Below are positions 7,570 to 14,500 of a stretch of DNA of 32,452 nt, piece after piece. Under the pieces are notes generated by a model. It was given only the letters and a program-made list of their open reading frames with translations. It searched no databases and was not told where the DNA came from. Each line of letters begins with the position of its first letter. The first letter of the stretch is position 1. Position numbers and translations under genes: made by a program. The stretch lies in assembly GCA_900321655.1 (NCBI GenBank), contig ONWU01000019.1, positions 1-32,452 on the forward strand. The letters run 5' to 3'. Source of the stretch: an uncultured Bacteroidales bacterium. Its GTDB lineage: Bacteria; Bacteroidota; Bacteroidia; Bacteroidales; UBA932.

Positions 7570-9885
7570 ATGAAAAGATATTTGATTCCCGTCGTAACCA
7601 TGCTTTCCGTTAGCGCCCTTTCCTGCCATTCCCCCAAGGGAGAGGTTGTGATTCCTGCCGACAAGGCTGTTGAAGCCAAGGTAGAGCAGGTATTGAAAGG
7701 TATGACCCTCGAAGAAAAGGCTGGCCAGCTGGTACAGCTTTCCATTATGGTCCTCCAGGACGAGACCAACGAGGCCCTGGATCCCGCCAAACTGGACAAA
7801 ATCATCGGCCAGTACAAAGTGGGTTCCATCCTCAATGTGATGAACGACCATGCCCATTCCCGTGAGCACACCGCCCAGATGGTAAAAGATATCCAGGCCA
7901 AGTCTATGGAAACCATCGGCATCCCCTGCATCTACGGACTGGATATGATCCACGGCGCCTCCTATCTTACGGACGGCTCCTTCTATCCGCAGGAGATCAA
8001 CCTGGCGGCCACTTTCAACCGCACGTATGCCCGGATGATGGGCCACGCCATGGCCTATGAAACCCGCGCGGCCCAGGTGCCGTGGGTGTTCTCCCCGGTG
8101 ATGGACCTGGGAAGGGATCCCCGCTGGCCCCGTATCTGGGAAAGCTTCGGAGAAGATCCTTATCTGCAGGCCGAAATGGCCCGCGAGGAAACCCTCGCCC
8201 TCCAGGGCAAGGACCCCAATCACATCGGCCTGGAGAATGTAGCCGTTTCCATCAAGCATTTTATGGGTTACGGCGTGCCGGTTTCCGGCAAGGACCGCAC
8301 CCCGGCCATCATCGCCCCCAATGACCTCCGCGAGAAATTCTTCGCTCCTTTCCTGGAGTGCTTCCGCGCCGGCGCCCTCACTATTATGGTCAATTCGGCC
8401 TCCGTCAACGGCATTCCCACCCACGCCAACTCCGTGCTTCTGACCGGCTGGGTCAAAGAAGAGCTGGGCTGGGACGGCATGGTGGTAACGGACTGGGCCG
8501 ATATCGACAACCTCTATACCCGTGACCACGTGGCCGCCGACAAGCGGGAAGCCGTGAAGATGGGCATCAATGCCGGTATCGATATGATCATGGACCCGTA
8601 CGATCCTGAATGCTGCAACGTGATTGTGGATCTGGCCAAAAGCGGCGAGATCCCGATGTCCCGTATCGATGACGCCGTCCGCCGCGTGCTGCGCCTGAAG
8701 GTGCGCCTGGGCCTGTTTGAGAACCCCACCTGGGAGAAAGAGTATCCCATGTTCGGCTCTGAAGCTTTCGCCAGCGAATCTTTCGACGCCGCCTGTGAGT
8801 CCGAGGTGCTCCTGAAGAACGAAGACGGCATCCTGCCTTTCAAGGGAACGGAAAAGATCCTGGTCACCGGCCCCAATGCCAACAGCCTCCGCACGCTTAA
8901 CGGCGGCTGGAGCTACACCTGGCAGGGTGCGGCCGATGACTATGCCCCCCAGTTCAACACCATCCTGGAGGCCCTCCAGCAGCGCTTCCCCGGCAAGGTG
9001 AGCTACGAGCCCGGCGTATTGTATGACCAGACGCCTATGATGTGGCAGAATGAAGACGCCTCCGGCATCGCCAAGGCCGTGGCCGCCGCCTACAAGGCCG
9101 ATGTCATCGTTGCCTGCGTGGGTGAGAATACGTACTGCGAGACTCCCGGCAATATGGACGACCTCAATCTCTCCGCCAATCAGAAGCAGTTGGTGAAGGC
9201 CCTTGCCGCCACCGGCAAGCCCATTGTCCTCATCCTCAATGAGGGCCGTCCCCGTCTGATCGGAGACATTGAGCCCCTGGCCAAGGCCGTGGTGGACATT
9301 ATGCTTCCTTCCAACTACGGTGGAGACGCGCTGGCCACCCTCCTCAGCGGAGAACGCAACTTCTCCGGCAAGCTGCCCTTCACCTATTCCAAGCACATCA
9401 ACGCCCTCCATACCTACGACTACAAGGTGTCCGAACACCGGGAAACGATGGAAGGCTCCTATAACTACGATGCCATTATGGACGTTCAGTGGCCCTTCGG
9501 TCACGGTCTCAGCTACACCACTTTCGCCTATGACAACCTGAAGGTGGACAAGGCCGAATTCGGCCCCGAAGACGTGCTGAAGGTGTCCGTGGACGTGACC
9601 AATACCGGCAACGTCTCCGGCAAGGAGGCCGTGCTGGTATACAGCTCAGACCTGGTGGCATCCCTCATTCCGGATGTGAAGCGCCTGCGTGCCTTTGACA
9701 AGGTGAAGCTGATGCCCGGAGAAAAGCACGTTGTCACCTTTGAGATTCCCGCCTCCCGCCTGGCCTTTGTCGGGGCCGACGGCAAGTGGCGCCTGGAGGA
9801 AGGAGACTTCCGCATCTCCTGCGGAGGACTGGGAGTAATGGTCCGCTGCAACAAGACCAAGGTTTGGAATACCCCGAATATCTGA
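7570..9885 (+). CDS. GH3 beta-glucosidase, BglX-like, lipoprotein
   Basis: Family 3 exo-beta-glycosidase of 771 residues that removes terminal beta-glucosyl (possibly beta-xylosyl) units. The signal MKRYLIPVVTMLSVSALSC ends in a lipobox with Cys19. The first barrel domain (about 35-380) holds YGLDMIHG, a conserved KHF (VSIKHFMGYG) and VVTDWADI with the nucleophile Asp308. The alpha/beta sandwich (about 390-610) has VLLKNEDGILPF, and a fibronectin type III-like domain closes the protein (about 640-765, VDVTNTGNVSGKEAVLVY). All three domains of the BglX class are intact. It could finish cello-oligosaccharides from GH5 or work after GH31 on xyloglucan oligosaccharides, and could also trim glucose from glucomannan fragments. 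Its TGA overlaps the start of the epimerase (TGATG). Confidence 0.9.
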   Translation: MKRYLIPVVTMLSVSALSCHSPKGEVVIPADKAVEAKVEQVLKGMTLEEKAGQLVQLSIMVLQDETNEALDPAKLDKIIGQYKVGSILNVMNDHAHSREHTAQMVKDIQAKSMETIGIPCIYGLDMIHGASYLTDGSFYPQEINLAATFNRTYARMMGHAMAYETRAAQVPWVFSPVMDLGRDPRWPRIWESFGEDPYLQAEMAREETLALQGKDPNHIGLENVAVSIKHFMGYGVPVSGKDRTPAIIAPNDLREKFFAPFLECFRAGALTIMVNSASVNGIPTHANSVLLTGWVKEELGWDGMVVTDWADIDNLYTRDHVAADKREAVKMGINAGIDMIMDPYDPECCNVIVDLAKSGEIPMSRIDDAVRRVLRLKVRLGLFENPTWEKEYPMFGSEAFASESFDAACESEVLLKNEDGILPFKGTEKILVTGPNANSLRTLNGGWSYTWQGAADDYAPQFNTILEALQQRFPGKVSYEPGVLYDQTPMMWQNEDASGIAKAVAAAYKADVIVACVGENTYCETPGNMDDLNLSANQKQLVKALAATGKPIVLILNEGRPRLIGDIEPLAKAVVDIMLPSNYGGDALATLLSGERNFSGKLPFTYSKHINALHTYDYKVSEHRETMEGSYNYDAIMDVQWPFGHGLSYTTFAYDNLKVDKAEFGPEDVLKVSVDVTNTGNVSGKEAVLVYSSDLVASLIPDVKRLRAFDKVKLMPGEKHVVTFEIPASRLAFVGADGKWRLEEGDFRISCGGLGVMVRCNKTKVWNTPNI

Positions 9886-11063
9886 TGGAAACCCGTAGTG
9901 AAAAATTCTTGCAGGAGGTCAGGGAGAACCTGACTTCCTGCATCCTGCCTTACTGGCTCAAGTTGAAGGATCCCCGCGGCGGCTTTTACGGAGAAGTGGC
10001 CCCGGACGGAACCATCCTTTACGATGCTCCCCGTGGCGTCATCCTGAACGCCCGCATCATCTGGTCTTTTGCGGCGGCTTATCAGGCCCTGCCCGAGACT
10101 CCTTATCTGGTGGCGGCGGTCCACGCCAGGGACTATTTCCTGGAGCATTTCTGCGACCACAAATATGGCGGCGTGTACTGGAGCGTGGATGCGGCCGGAG
10201 AGCGCCTGGACACCAAGAAGCAGCTCTATGCCCAGGGCTTTGCCATCTACGGCCTGAGCGAGCTGTACAAGGTGACCGGAGACGACGAGGTGCTCAAGAA
10301 TGCCATCAACCTGTACAGAGTGGTTGAGACGTATTTTGCCGACAAGGAAAACGGCGGATACATCGAGGCCCTCGCCCGGGATTTCTCCCCGCTGGAAGAT
10401 ATGTCCCTGAGCGCCCACGACATCAATGCGGACAAGACGATGAACTCCCACCTGCACGTCCTGGAGGCCTATGCCAACCTGTATCAGGTGTGGCCGGATG
10501 AAGAGCTGAAAGAGGCCGTGCAGAAGCTTCTGGACCTTGTCGGCACCCGGATTATGGGGGCCGACGGACACCTGCAGCTGTATTTCCGGAAAGACTGGAG
10601 CGTGATGCCCGGAGGAGTGTCTTACGGCCATGATATAGAAACTTCCTGGCTGGCACTGGAGTGTGCCGATGCCCTGAAGGATATAGATGTAGTAAACCGC
10701 GTGCGCCCCTGGGCCCTCTCGATGGGAAAGGCCGGCAACGAAGGCCTTCTTCCGGACGGCTCCATGCGTTACGAAAAGCTTCTGGACGGGAAGTACGACG
10801 ATTCCCGTCAGTGGTGGGTTCAGGCCGAAACCGTAGTGGGCAACCTCTGGCTGTGGAAATACCACGCAGACCCTCAGGGGGCAGACAAAGCCCTTGCGGC
10901 CTGGAACTACATCCGGGAGAACCTGGTGGATGAAAAGGATGGAGAATGGTGGTGGGCTGTACTTGAGGACGGCAGCCGGGACCTTTCCCAGCCCAAGGTG
11001 GGCTTCTGGAAATGTCCTTACCACAACACAAGGATGTGTCTTCAGGTTTTGTCCCTGTTTTGA
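9885..11063 (+). CDS. Cellobiose/mannobiose 2-epimerase (AGE superfamily)
   Basis: Cytoplasmic epimerase of 392 residues that inverts C2 of the reducing-end sugar of beta-1,4 disaccharides; beside GH130 its job is probably mannobiose to mannosylglucose. The ATG at 9885 overlaps the GH3 TGA (TGATG), has no signal peptide and matches the usual cellobiose 2-epimerase length; a longer frame from 9786 would lie inside GH3 and is rejected. The alpha6/alpha6-barrel motifs are RIIWSFAAAY, KQLYAQGFAIYGLSE, NSHLHVLEAYANLY, YGHDIETSWL (His249), RQWWVQAE and FWKCPYHNTRMC (His380, a predicted catalytic His). The related N-acylglucosamine 2-epimerases are less likely given this context and these motifs. 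The gene ends just before a strong terminator, closing the GH operon. Confidence 0.9.
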   Translation: METRSEKFLQEVRENLTSCILPYWLKLKDPRGGFYGEVAPDGTILYDAPRGVILNARIIWSFAAAYQALPETPYLVAAVHARDYFLEHFCDHKYGGVYWSVDAAGERLDTKKQLYAQGFAIYGLSELYKVTGDDEVLKNAINLYRVVETYFADKENGGYIEALARDFSPLEDMSLSAHDINADKTMNSHLHVLEAYANLYQVWPDEELKEAVQKLLDLVGTRIMGADGHLQLYFRKDWSVMPGGVSYGHDIETSWLALECADALKDIDVVNRVRPWALSMGKAGNEGLLPDGSMRYEKLLDGKYDDSRQWWVQAETVVGNLWLWKYHADPQGADKALAAWNYIRENLVDEKDGEWWWAVLEDGSRDLSQPKVGFWKCPYHNTRMCLQVLSLF

Positions 11064-11065
11064 TG

Positions 11066-11096
11066 GATTCCCGGCTTGACCGGGAATCTTTTTTTT
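11066..11096 (+). terminator. Rho-independent terminator after the epimerase
   Basis: Perfect nine-base stem GATTCCCGG (11066-11074) with CCGGGAATC (11080-11088), five-base loop CTTGA, then eight T (11089-11096). It begins two bases after the epimerase stop and should end the glycosidase operon. Its loop overlaps the -33 element of the next promoter. Confidence 0.9.
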
Positions 11097-11106
11097 CTTA
11101 CATTTG
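11076..11106 (+). promoter_or_regulatory. Bacteroidetes-type promoter of the sugar symporter
   Basis: TTG at 11076-11078, a 20-base spacer, then TACATTTG at 11099-11106, matching the Bacteroidetes primary-sigma consensus TTTG / TAnnTTTG. Transcription would begin near 11112 and leave a leader of about 15 bases before the ATG at 11127. The -33 element sits in the loop of the preceding terminator. Confidence 0.65.
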
Positions 11107-11126
11107 TAGAATAACACTGAACGTAT

Positions 11127-12473
11127 ATGGCTGTAAAATTATCCGAGAAAATAGGCTATGCCCTGGGAGATGCCGCCGCCGGCGGAATCACCTGGAAGGT
11201 TATGTCCATTGCTTTTCCCTTCTTTTTCACCAATGTCTTCGGCCTCACCGTGGCGGACGCCGCGGCCCTGATGCTGGTAGCCCGTCTGTTTGATGTGGTG
11301 ACAGACCCTATGATGGGCGCCATAGCAGACAGGACCCAGTCCCGCTGGGGAACTTATCGGCCCTGGCTCATCTTCGGGGCTATTCCGCTGGGCGTGGTCT
11401 TTGCCCTGCTGCTGTATACCCCGGATCTGGGACCGGCCGGCAAGCGCATTTATGCCTACACCCTCTATCTGCTGATGATGGTGGTGTATACGGCCGTGAA
11501 CGTCCCTTACGGCTCCCTTCTGGGCGTGATGACGGACGATGACAACGAGAAGAACCAGTTCTCCTCTTACCGGATGGTAGGAGCCTACGCCATGGGCTTT
11601 GTGATGCTGTTCTCCTTCCCTTATCTTCAGAGAATGGTAGGAGGAGACGCCAAGCACCAGTATGCCGTTCTGGGCGTCCTGCTGGGTGCTGTGGCCGCCC
11701 TCGGAACCCTGGCCTGCGGCCTCCTCACGAAGGAGCGCCTCAAACCGGTCCGGGCAGAGAAATTCTCCTTCAAACCCTTTGCAGACCTTTTCCGCAACAA
11801 GCCCTGGATCTACCTTACGCTCATCGGCATCGGCACCAATTTCTTCAATGGTTTCCGCTATGCCGTAGCTGCCTATCTGATGGAATACTGCCTCCACGGA
11901 GACGTGACCGTGATGGGCCTTGTCATTAACTACACCGTCTTCATGATGTTCGGAGAGGCCACGTGTATGGTCTTCGGCGGTCTTTGCCCCTGGTTCACCA
12001 AGAAGGTGGGCTCCAAGCACAAGGCTTTTGCCTGGTCCGCCGTCATCTGCGCCGTCTCCTCCGTCCTGTTTTTCTTCATCCCGATGGATCCGGCCTGGAT
12101 CTGGGTGATGATTCTCAATGTGATTGTGACGTCCATTGGCATCGGCTTCTACTCTCCGCTCCTGTGGAGTATGTATGCCGATGTGGCAGATTACGCCACC
12201 CAGAAGAACGGCACCTCTTCCACCGGCCTCATCTTCTCTTCCGGCACCATGGCCCAGAAGTTTGGATCGGCCATTTCCGGTGCCCTGGTGGCTATGCTGC
12301 TGGGCATTGCGGGCTTCATCTCCAGCACAGACCCTGTCACCGGAGAAACCGTCATCACCATCACCAATATGGAATCGGTGCAGACGATGATCTGGTCCCT
12401 GTTCTCGCTGTTCCCGGCCGCCATCGCCCTCCTCATTCTGCTTCTTCTGAAACTGTATCCCATCAAGAAGTAG
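11127..12473 (+). CDS. GPH-family sugar:cation symporter (MelB-like)
   Basis: Inner-membrane secondary transporter of 448 residues with about twelve hydrophobic segments. The MelB/GPH signature is clear: after the second helix comes DVVTDPMMGAIADRTQSRWG and then the YRPWLIFGAIPLGV segment, followed by FSSYRMVGAY. In mannan loci of Bacteroides a transporter of this group takes up mannobiose, so import of mannobiose or related disaccharides into the cytoplasm, where the epimerase and GH130 act, is the likely role. Cation (Na+ or H+) cannot be read by eye. It has its own promoter after the operon terminator, so it may be expressed independently of the hydrolases. Its TAG at 12471-12473 directly abuts the stop codon of the convergent gene at 12474, with no visible terminator. 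Confidence 0.88.
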   Translation: MAVKLSEKIGYALGDAAAGGITWKVMSIAFPFFFTNVFGLTVADAAALMLVARLFDVVTDPMMGAIADRTQSRWGTYRPWLIFGAIPLGVVFALLLYTPDLGPAGKRIYAYTLYLLMMVVYTAVNVPYGSLLGVMTDDDNEKNQFSSYRMVGAYAMGFVMLFSFPYLQRMVGGDAKHQYAVLGVLLGAVAALGTLACGLLTKERLKPVRAEKFSFKPFADLFRNKPWIYLTLIGIGTNFFNGFRYAVAAYLMEYCLHGDVTVMGLVINYTVFMMFGEATCMVFGGLCPWFTKKVGSKHKAFAWSAVICAVSSVLFFFIPMDPAWIWVMILNVIVTSIGIGFYSPLLWSMYADVADYATQKNGTSSTGLIFSSGTMAQKFGSAISGALVAMLLGIAGFISSTDPVTGETVITITNMESVQTMIWSLFSLFPAAIALLILLLLKLYPIKK

Positions 12474-13016
12474 TTATTCCCAGATAACCAGGGTCCTGTC
12501 CAGTGGGATGGCCTTGGGAGATCCAGCTCTGCCGCTAACCCGGTAGAGCTGTTTTTCTTCCGGGGCCACCAGGGCCGACAGGGCCGCATTCACGCGGGCA
12601 ATGTTCACATTGAGTTCGTTGGAAAAGATATCCAGCAGCCGGCGCACGCGGCGGGGGGCTTCCTCCGGGTTATCGGCCTTCATGCAGCGGCTGTAGTAGC
12701 CGGTCATCTCCGTCTGGTAATCTGAAATGTGTTTGAGGAGGATGCCCTCCGGATGCCGCAGGAAAAGCAGGAGAACGGTCTTGGCCATCGGCCGGATCTT
12801 AAGCTCCTGGCTGCCGATGAAAACCCGCAGGGTGTGCGTAATCCTGACCACTCCGGGGGAGGGGGCCCGGTATCGGCCGCTGGAGGCCCGGAGAAACCCC
12901 ATCAGGTCTTTCAGTTCTGTCTCTTCGGCCGCTCCGTAAGTCCCGCGTTCTTCTTCCAGGGTGCCGGTGCCCTGGCTGGAGAGAAAGAAAAGAGCCAGTA
13001 ATGCGTCGTTTGTCAT
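12474..13016 (-). CDS. Conserved Bacteroidetes hypothetical protein, possible winged-helix fold
   Basis: Product of 180 residues without signal peptide or membrane segment; I do not recognise a named family. The middle holds MAKTVLLLFLRHPEGILLKHISDY (split here: MAKTVLLLFL, then RHPEGILLKHISDY), a helix-rich stretch like a winged-helix domain, and the C-terminus ends in SGRAGSPKAIPLDRTLVIWE. I recall similar RHPEGI and ...LDR.LVIWE segments in unnamed Bacteroidales proteins, so it is probably a conserved lineage protein rather than a random frame. A TAnnTTTG box ends only four bases before the ATG, suggesting a leaderless message. It lies downstream of rpmH and its terminator and is convergent with the sugar symporter. 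A regulatory DNA-binding role is possible but only inferred from the fold guess. Confidence 0.75.
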   Translation of the reverse strand: MTNDALLALFFLSSQGTGTLEEERGTYGAAEETELKDLMGFLRASSGRYRAPSPGVVRITHTLRVFIGSQELKIRPMAKTVLLLFLRHPEGILLKHISDYQTEMTGYYSRCMKADNPEEAPRRVRRLLDIFSNELNVNIARVNAALSALVAPEEKQLYRVSGRAGSPKAIPLDRTLVIWE

Positions 13017-13020
13017 AGTG

Positions 13021-13028
13021 CAAAGTTA
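13021..13028 (-). promoter_or_regulatory. -7 element upstream of the 13016 gene
   Basis: Read on the minus strand the bases are TAACTTTG, an exact TAnnTTTG match. The expected start of transcription falls at or beside the ATG at 13016. No TTTG lies at the usual 19-21 base distance (nearest candidates are 9-13 bases away), so this is a partial match. Confidence 0.4.
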
Positions 13029-13040
13029 CGCAAATGACAA

Positions 13041-13070
13041 ACAAAAACCGCAGGTAAAAATACCTGCGGT
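13041..13070 (-). terminator. Rho-independent terminator of rpmH
   Basis: On the minus strand a ten-base perfect stem, ACCGCAGGTA (13070-13061) pairing with TACCTGCGGT (13056-13047), with a four-base loop (13060-13057), runs into TTTTTGTTTG. It lies 21 bases after the rpmH stop and separates rpmH from the downstream hypothetical gene. Confidence 0.85.
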
Positions 13071-13091
13071 AAGTGTCTGAAGCAGAAGCTA

Positions 13092-13244
13092 TTACCAGCG
13101 ATCTTCGCTGGAGACAGAGAGCTTCTTGCGGGCGTGGCGACGGCGGGCGTTCAGAACGCGGCGACCGTTGGCAGAGGCCATGCGAGCGCGGAAACCGTGC
13201 TTGTTCACACGCTTGCGACGGGAGGGTTGAAATGTTCTCTTCAT
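13092..13244 (-). CDS. rpmH: 50S ribosomal protein L34
   Basis: Small basic protein of the large ribosomal subunit, 50 residues, read from ATG at 13244-13242 to TAA at 13094-13092. Translation begins [20 protein letters not shown] and continues with [20 protein letters not shown], which is the L34 family sequence almost throughout; the tail is [10 protein letters not shown]. The gene has its own well-formed promoter just upstream and its own terminator downstream, so it forms a single-gene unit between rsmG and the hypothetical gene. In many bacteria rpmH lies beside dnaA or rnpA near the origin; neither is seen here, so no origin is implied. Confidence 0.97.
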   Translation of the reverse strand: MKRTFQPSRRKRVNKHGFRARMASANGRRVLNARRRHARKKLSVSSEDRW

Positions 13245-13278
13245 GATATCTATTTTTATATTTTTCGCGTAAGGACTG

Positions 13279-13309
13279 CAAAGGTAGTAATTTCCACCGA
13301 AACTGCAAA
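13279..13309 (-). promoter_or_regulatory. Bacteroidetes-type promoter of rpmH
   Basis: On the minus strand: TTTG (13309-13306), 19-base spacer, then TACCTTTG (13286-13279). This is a full match to the TTTG-N19-TAnnTTTG consensus. It starts within two bases of the rsmG stop codon. The leader before the rpmH ATG (13244) would be about 30 bases and is A+T-rich. Confidence 0.75.
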
Positions 13310-13310
13310 A

Positions 13311-13925
13311 TTATTTTTCGATATGAATGACCAGCTTTCCTTCGTAGTAGGGATCCTTCAGCCAGGAAGAAACGGGCCAGGTGTGTACCTTGCCGGGGCT
13401 TATCCTGTGCCGTCCCATCAGCTGGGCTATCTCCTCGTTCACGTCTCCTCCCTTGAGGTAGAGGATGCCCCGGTTGAAGCGGCCCTTCACCCAGGGATAG
13501 AAGTCTGTGAGGGAGGCTACGGCGCGGGAAACCACAAAGTCAAAATTCCGGCCCAGGGATTCTGCCCGGGCGTTTACCACCTCTACGTTCTTGAGGTCCA
13601 TGGCTTTCGCAACGGCCTGGGCCACAATGGTTTTCTTGTTGACGGAATCGCAGAGGGTAAAGCGGGCCTGCGGGTAGAGGATGGCCAGCGGAATGCCCGG
13701 GAAACCGCCTCCGGTTCCAAGGTCCAGGATATCTGCGCCGGCAAAGGCCTCTTCCAGCCCGGGGACCGTCTCCAGATACTTGGCAATGGCCAGGGAATGC
13801 AGCACGTGGTGCTCGTACACATTGTCAATGTCCTTGCGGGAAATAACGTTGATTTGGGCGTTCCATTCGCGGTACAGCCCTTCCAGTGCCTTCAGGCGGG
13901 ATTCTTGTAAAGCCGTGATCGTCAT
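13311..13925 (-). CDS. rsmG: 16S rRNA (guanine-N7) methyltransferase RsmG (GidB)
   Basis: S-adenosylmethionine-dependent enzyme that methylates N7 of G527 (E. coli numbering) in 16S rRNA. The 204 residues match the normal family length. The Rossmann SAM-binding motif is ILDLGTGGGFPGIPLAILYP at 66-85, preceded by the family segment WNAQINVISRKD and HHVLHSLA; VVSRAVAS follows at about 145. The start is ATG 13925-13923, which overlaps the TGA of the sigma-factor gene (ATGA), so the two are probably translated in sequence. A longer frame reaching 14537 exists but runs antisense-phase through the sigma factor and is not real. It is the last gene before the rpmH promoter. Confidence 0.95.
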   Translation of the reverse strand: MTITALQESRLKALEGLYREWNAQINVISRKDIDNVYEHHVLHSLAIAKYLETVPGLEEAFAGADILDLGTGGGFPGIPLAILYPQARFTLCDSVNKKTIVAQAVAKAMDLKNVEVVNARAESLGRNFDFVVSRAVASLTDFYPWVKGRFNRGILYLKGGDVNEEIAQLMGRHRISPGKVHTWPVSSWLKDPYYEGKLVIHIEK

Positions 13926-14497
13926 TCCACTTCCCCCCTCACCATCATTTTGGCTAGGTGCTGCTTGCCCCGGCGGATGCGCGTGCGCACCGTATTCAGC
14001 TCCAGGTCCAGCTCCTTGGCTATTTCTTCGTATTCCAGTTCTTCTATCATATATTTGATCATCACGTCCTTGTACAGGGACGGCAGCTCGTCGATAAAGC
14101 CCATCAGCCGCTCGTGCACCTCGTCGTTGATAATTTCCTCTTCCGGGGTATAATCCGTCAGGGGCGTCGTGCCCTCGGGTCCGTCGGCCTCGGCCTTGTG
14201 CAGGATGCCTTCTTTCTTCTCGGTCTCCCGCTTGATGCTCTCCAGATGATCCAGCGCCGTCCGGGTGGCGATGGTCAGCAGCCACGGGCGGAATTCCCGC
14301 TCCGTGTCGAAGCCCTGCAGGGCACTGAAAGCTTTCTGGAAGCTTTCCAGCACCACGTCGTCCACATCGGCCTTCCAGTGGAAATACCCGCTTACGCGGC
14401 CGCGGACCGCCTTTTCGTGGATCTGATATAGCATCCGGAAGGCCATCTGGTCTCCCTGCATCGCTTTCTTTACCAGTTCTTTCTCTTGGGTCTCCAT
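13922..14497 (-). CDS. ECF-type RNA polymerase sigma factor
   Basis: Sigma-70 family extracytoplasmic-function sigma factor of 191 residues. Region 2 covers about 10-80 (AMQGDQMAFRMLYQ, DVVLESFQKAFSAL, FRPWLLTIATRTALDHL). Region 4 covers about 130-185 (LPSLYKDVMIKYMIEELEYE, EIAKELDLELNTVRTRIRRG). The linker between them, about 85-130, is long and acidic (EADGPEGTTPLTDYTPEEE). No anti-sigma factor is found next to it, unlike many ECF operons; instead it sits between polA (3 bases upstream) and rsmG (ATGA overlap). What activates it and which promoters it reads are not shown by the sequence. Confidence 0.93.
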   Translation of the reverse strand: METQEKELVKKAMQGDQMAFRMLYQIHEKAVRGRVSGYFHWKADVDDVVLESFQKAFSALQGFDTEREFRPWLLTIATRTALDHLESIKRETEKKEGILHKAEADGPEGTTPLTDYTPEEEIINDEVHERLMGFIDELPSLYKDVMIKYMIEELEYEEIAKELDLELNTVRTRIRRGKQHLAKMMVRGEVE

Positions 14498-14500
14498 AGC

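Noticed and set aside
7525-9504. A 659-residue open frame on the minus strand opposite GH3
   Set aside because: Same cause; its translation is low in recognisable motifs while GH3 on the plus strand is complete.
3394-11063. A sialic acid catabolic locus (sialate esterase plus AGE-family epimerase)
   Set aside because: The epimerase motifs fit cellobiose 2-epimerase, GH26 and GH130 flank the esterase, and no sialidase, lyase or ManNAc kinase is present.
13092-13244. rpmH as a marker of the replication origin
   Set aside because: dnaA, rnpA, yidC and DnaA-box clusters are not seen around it.
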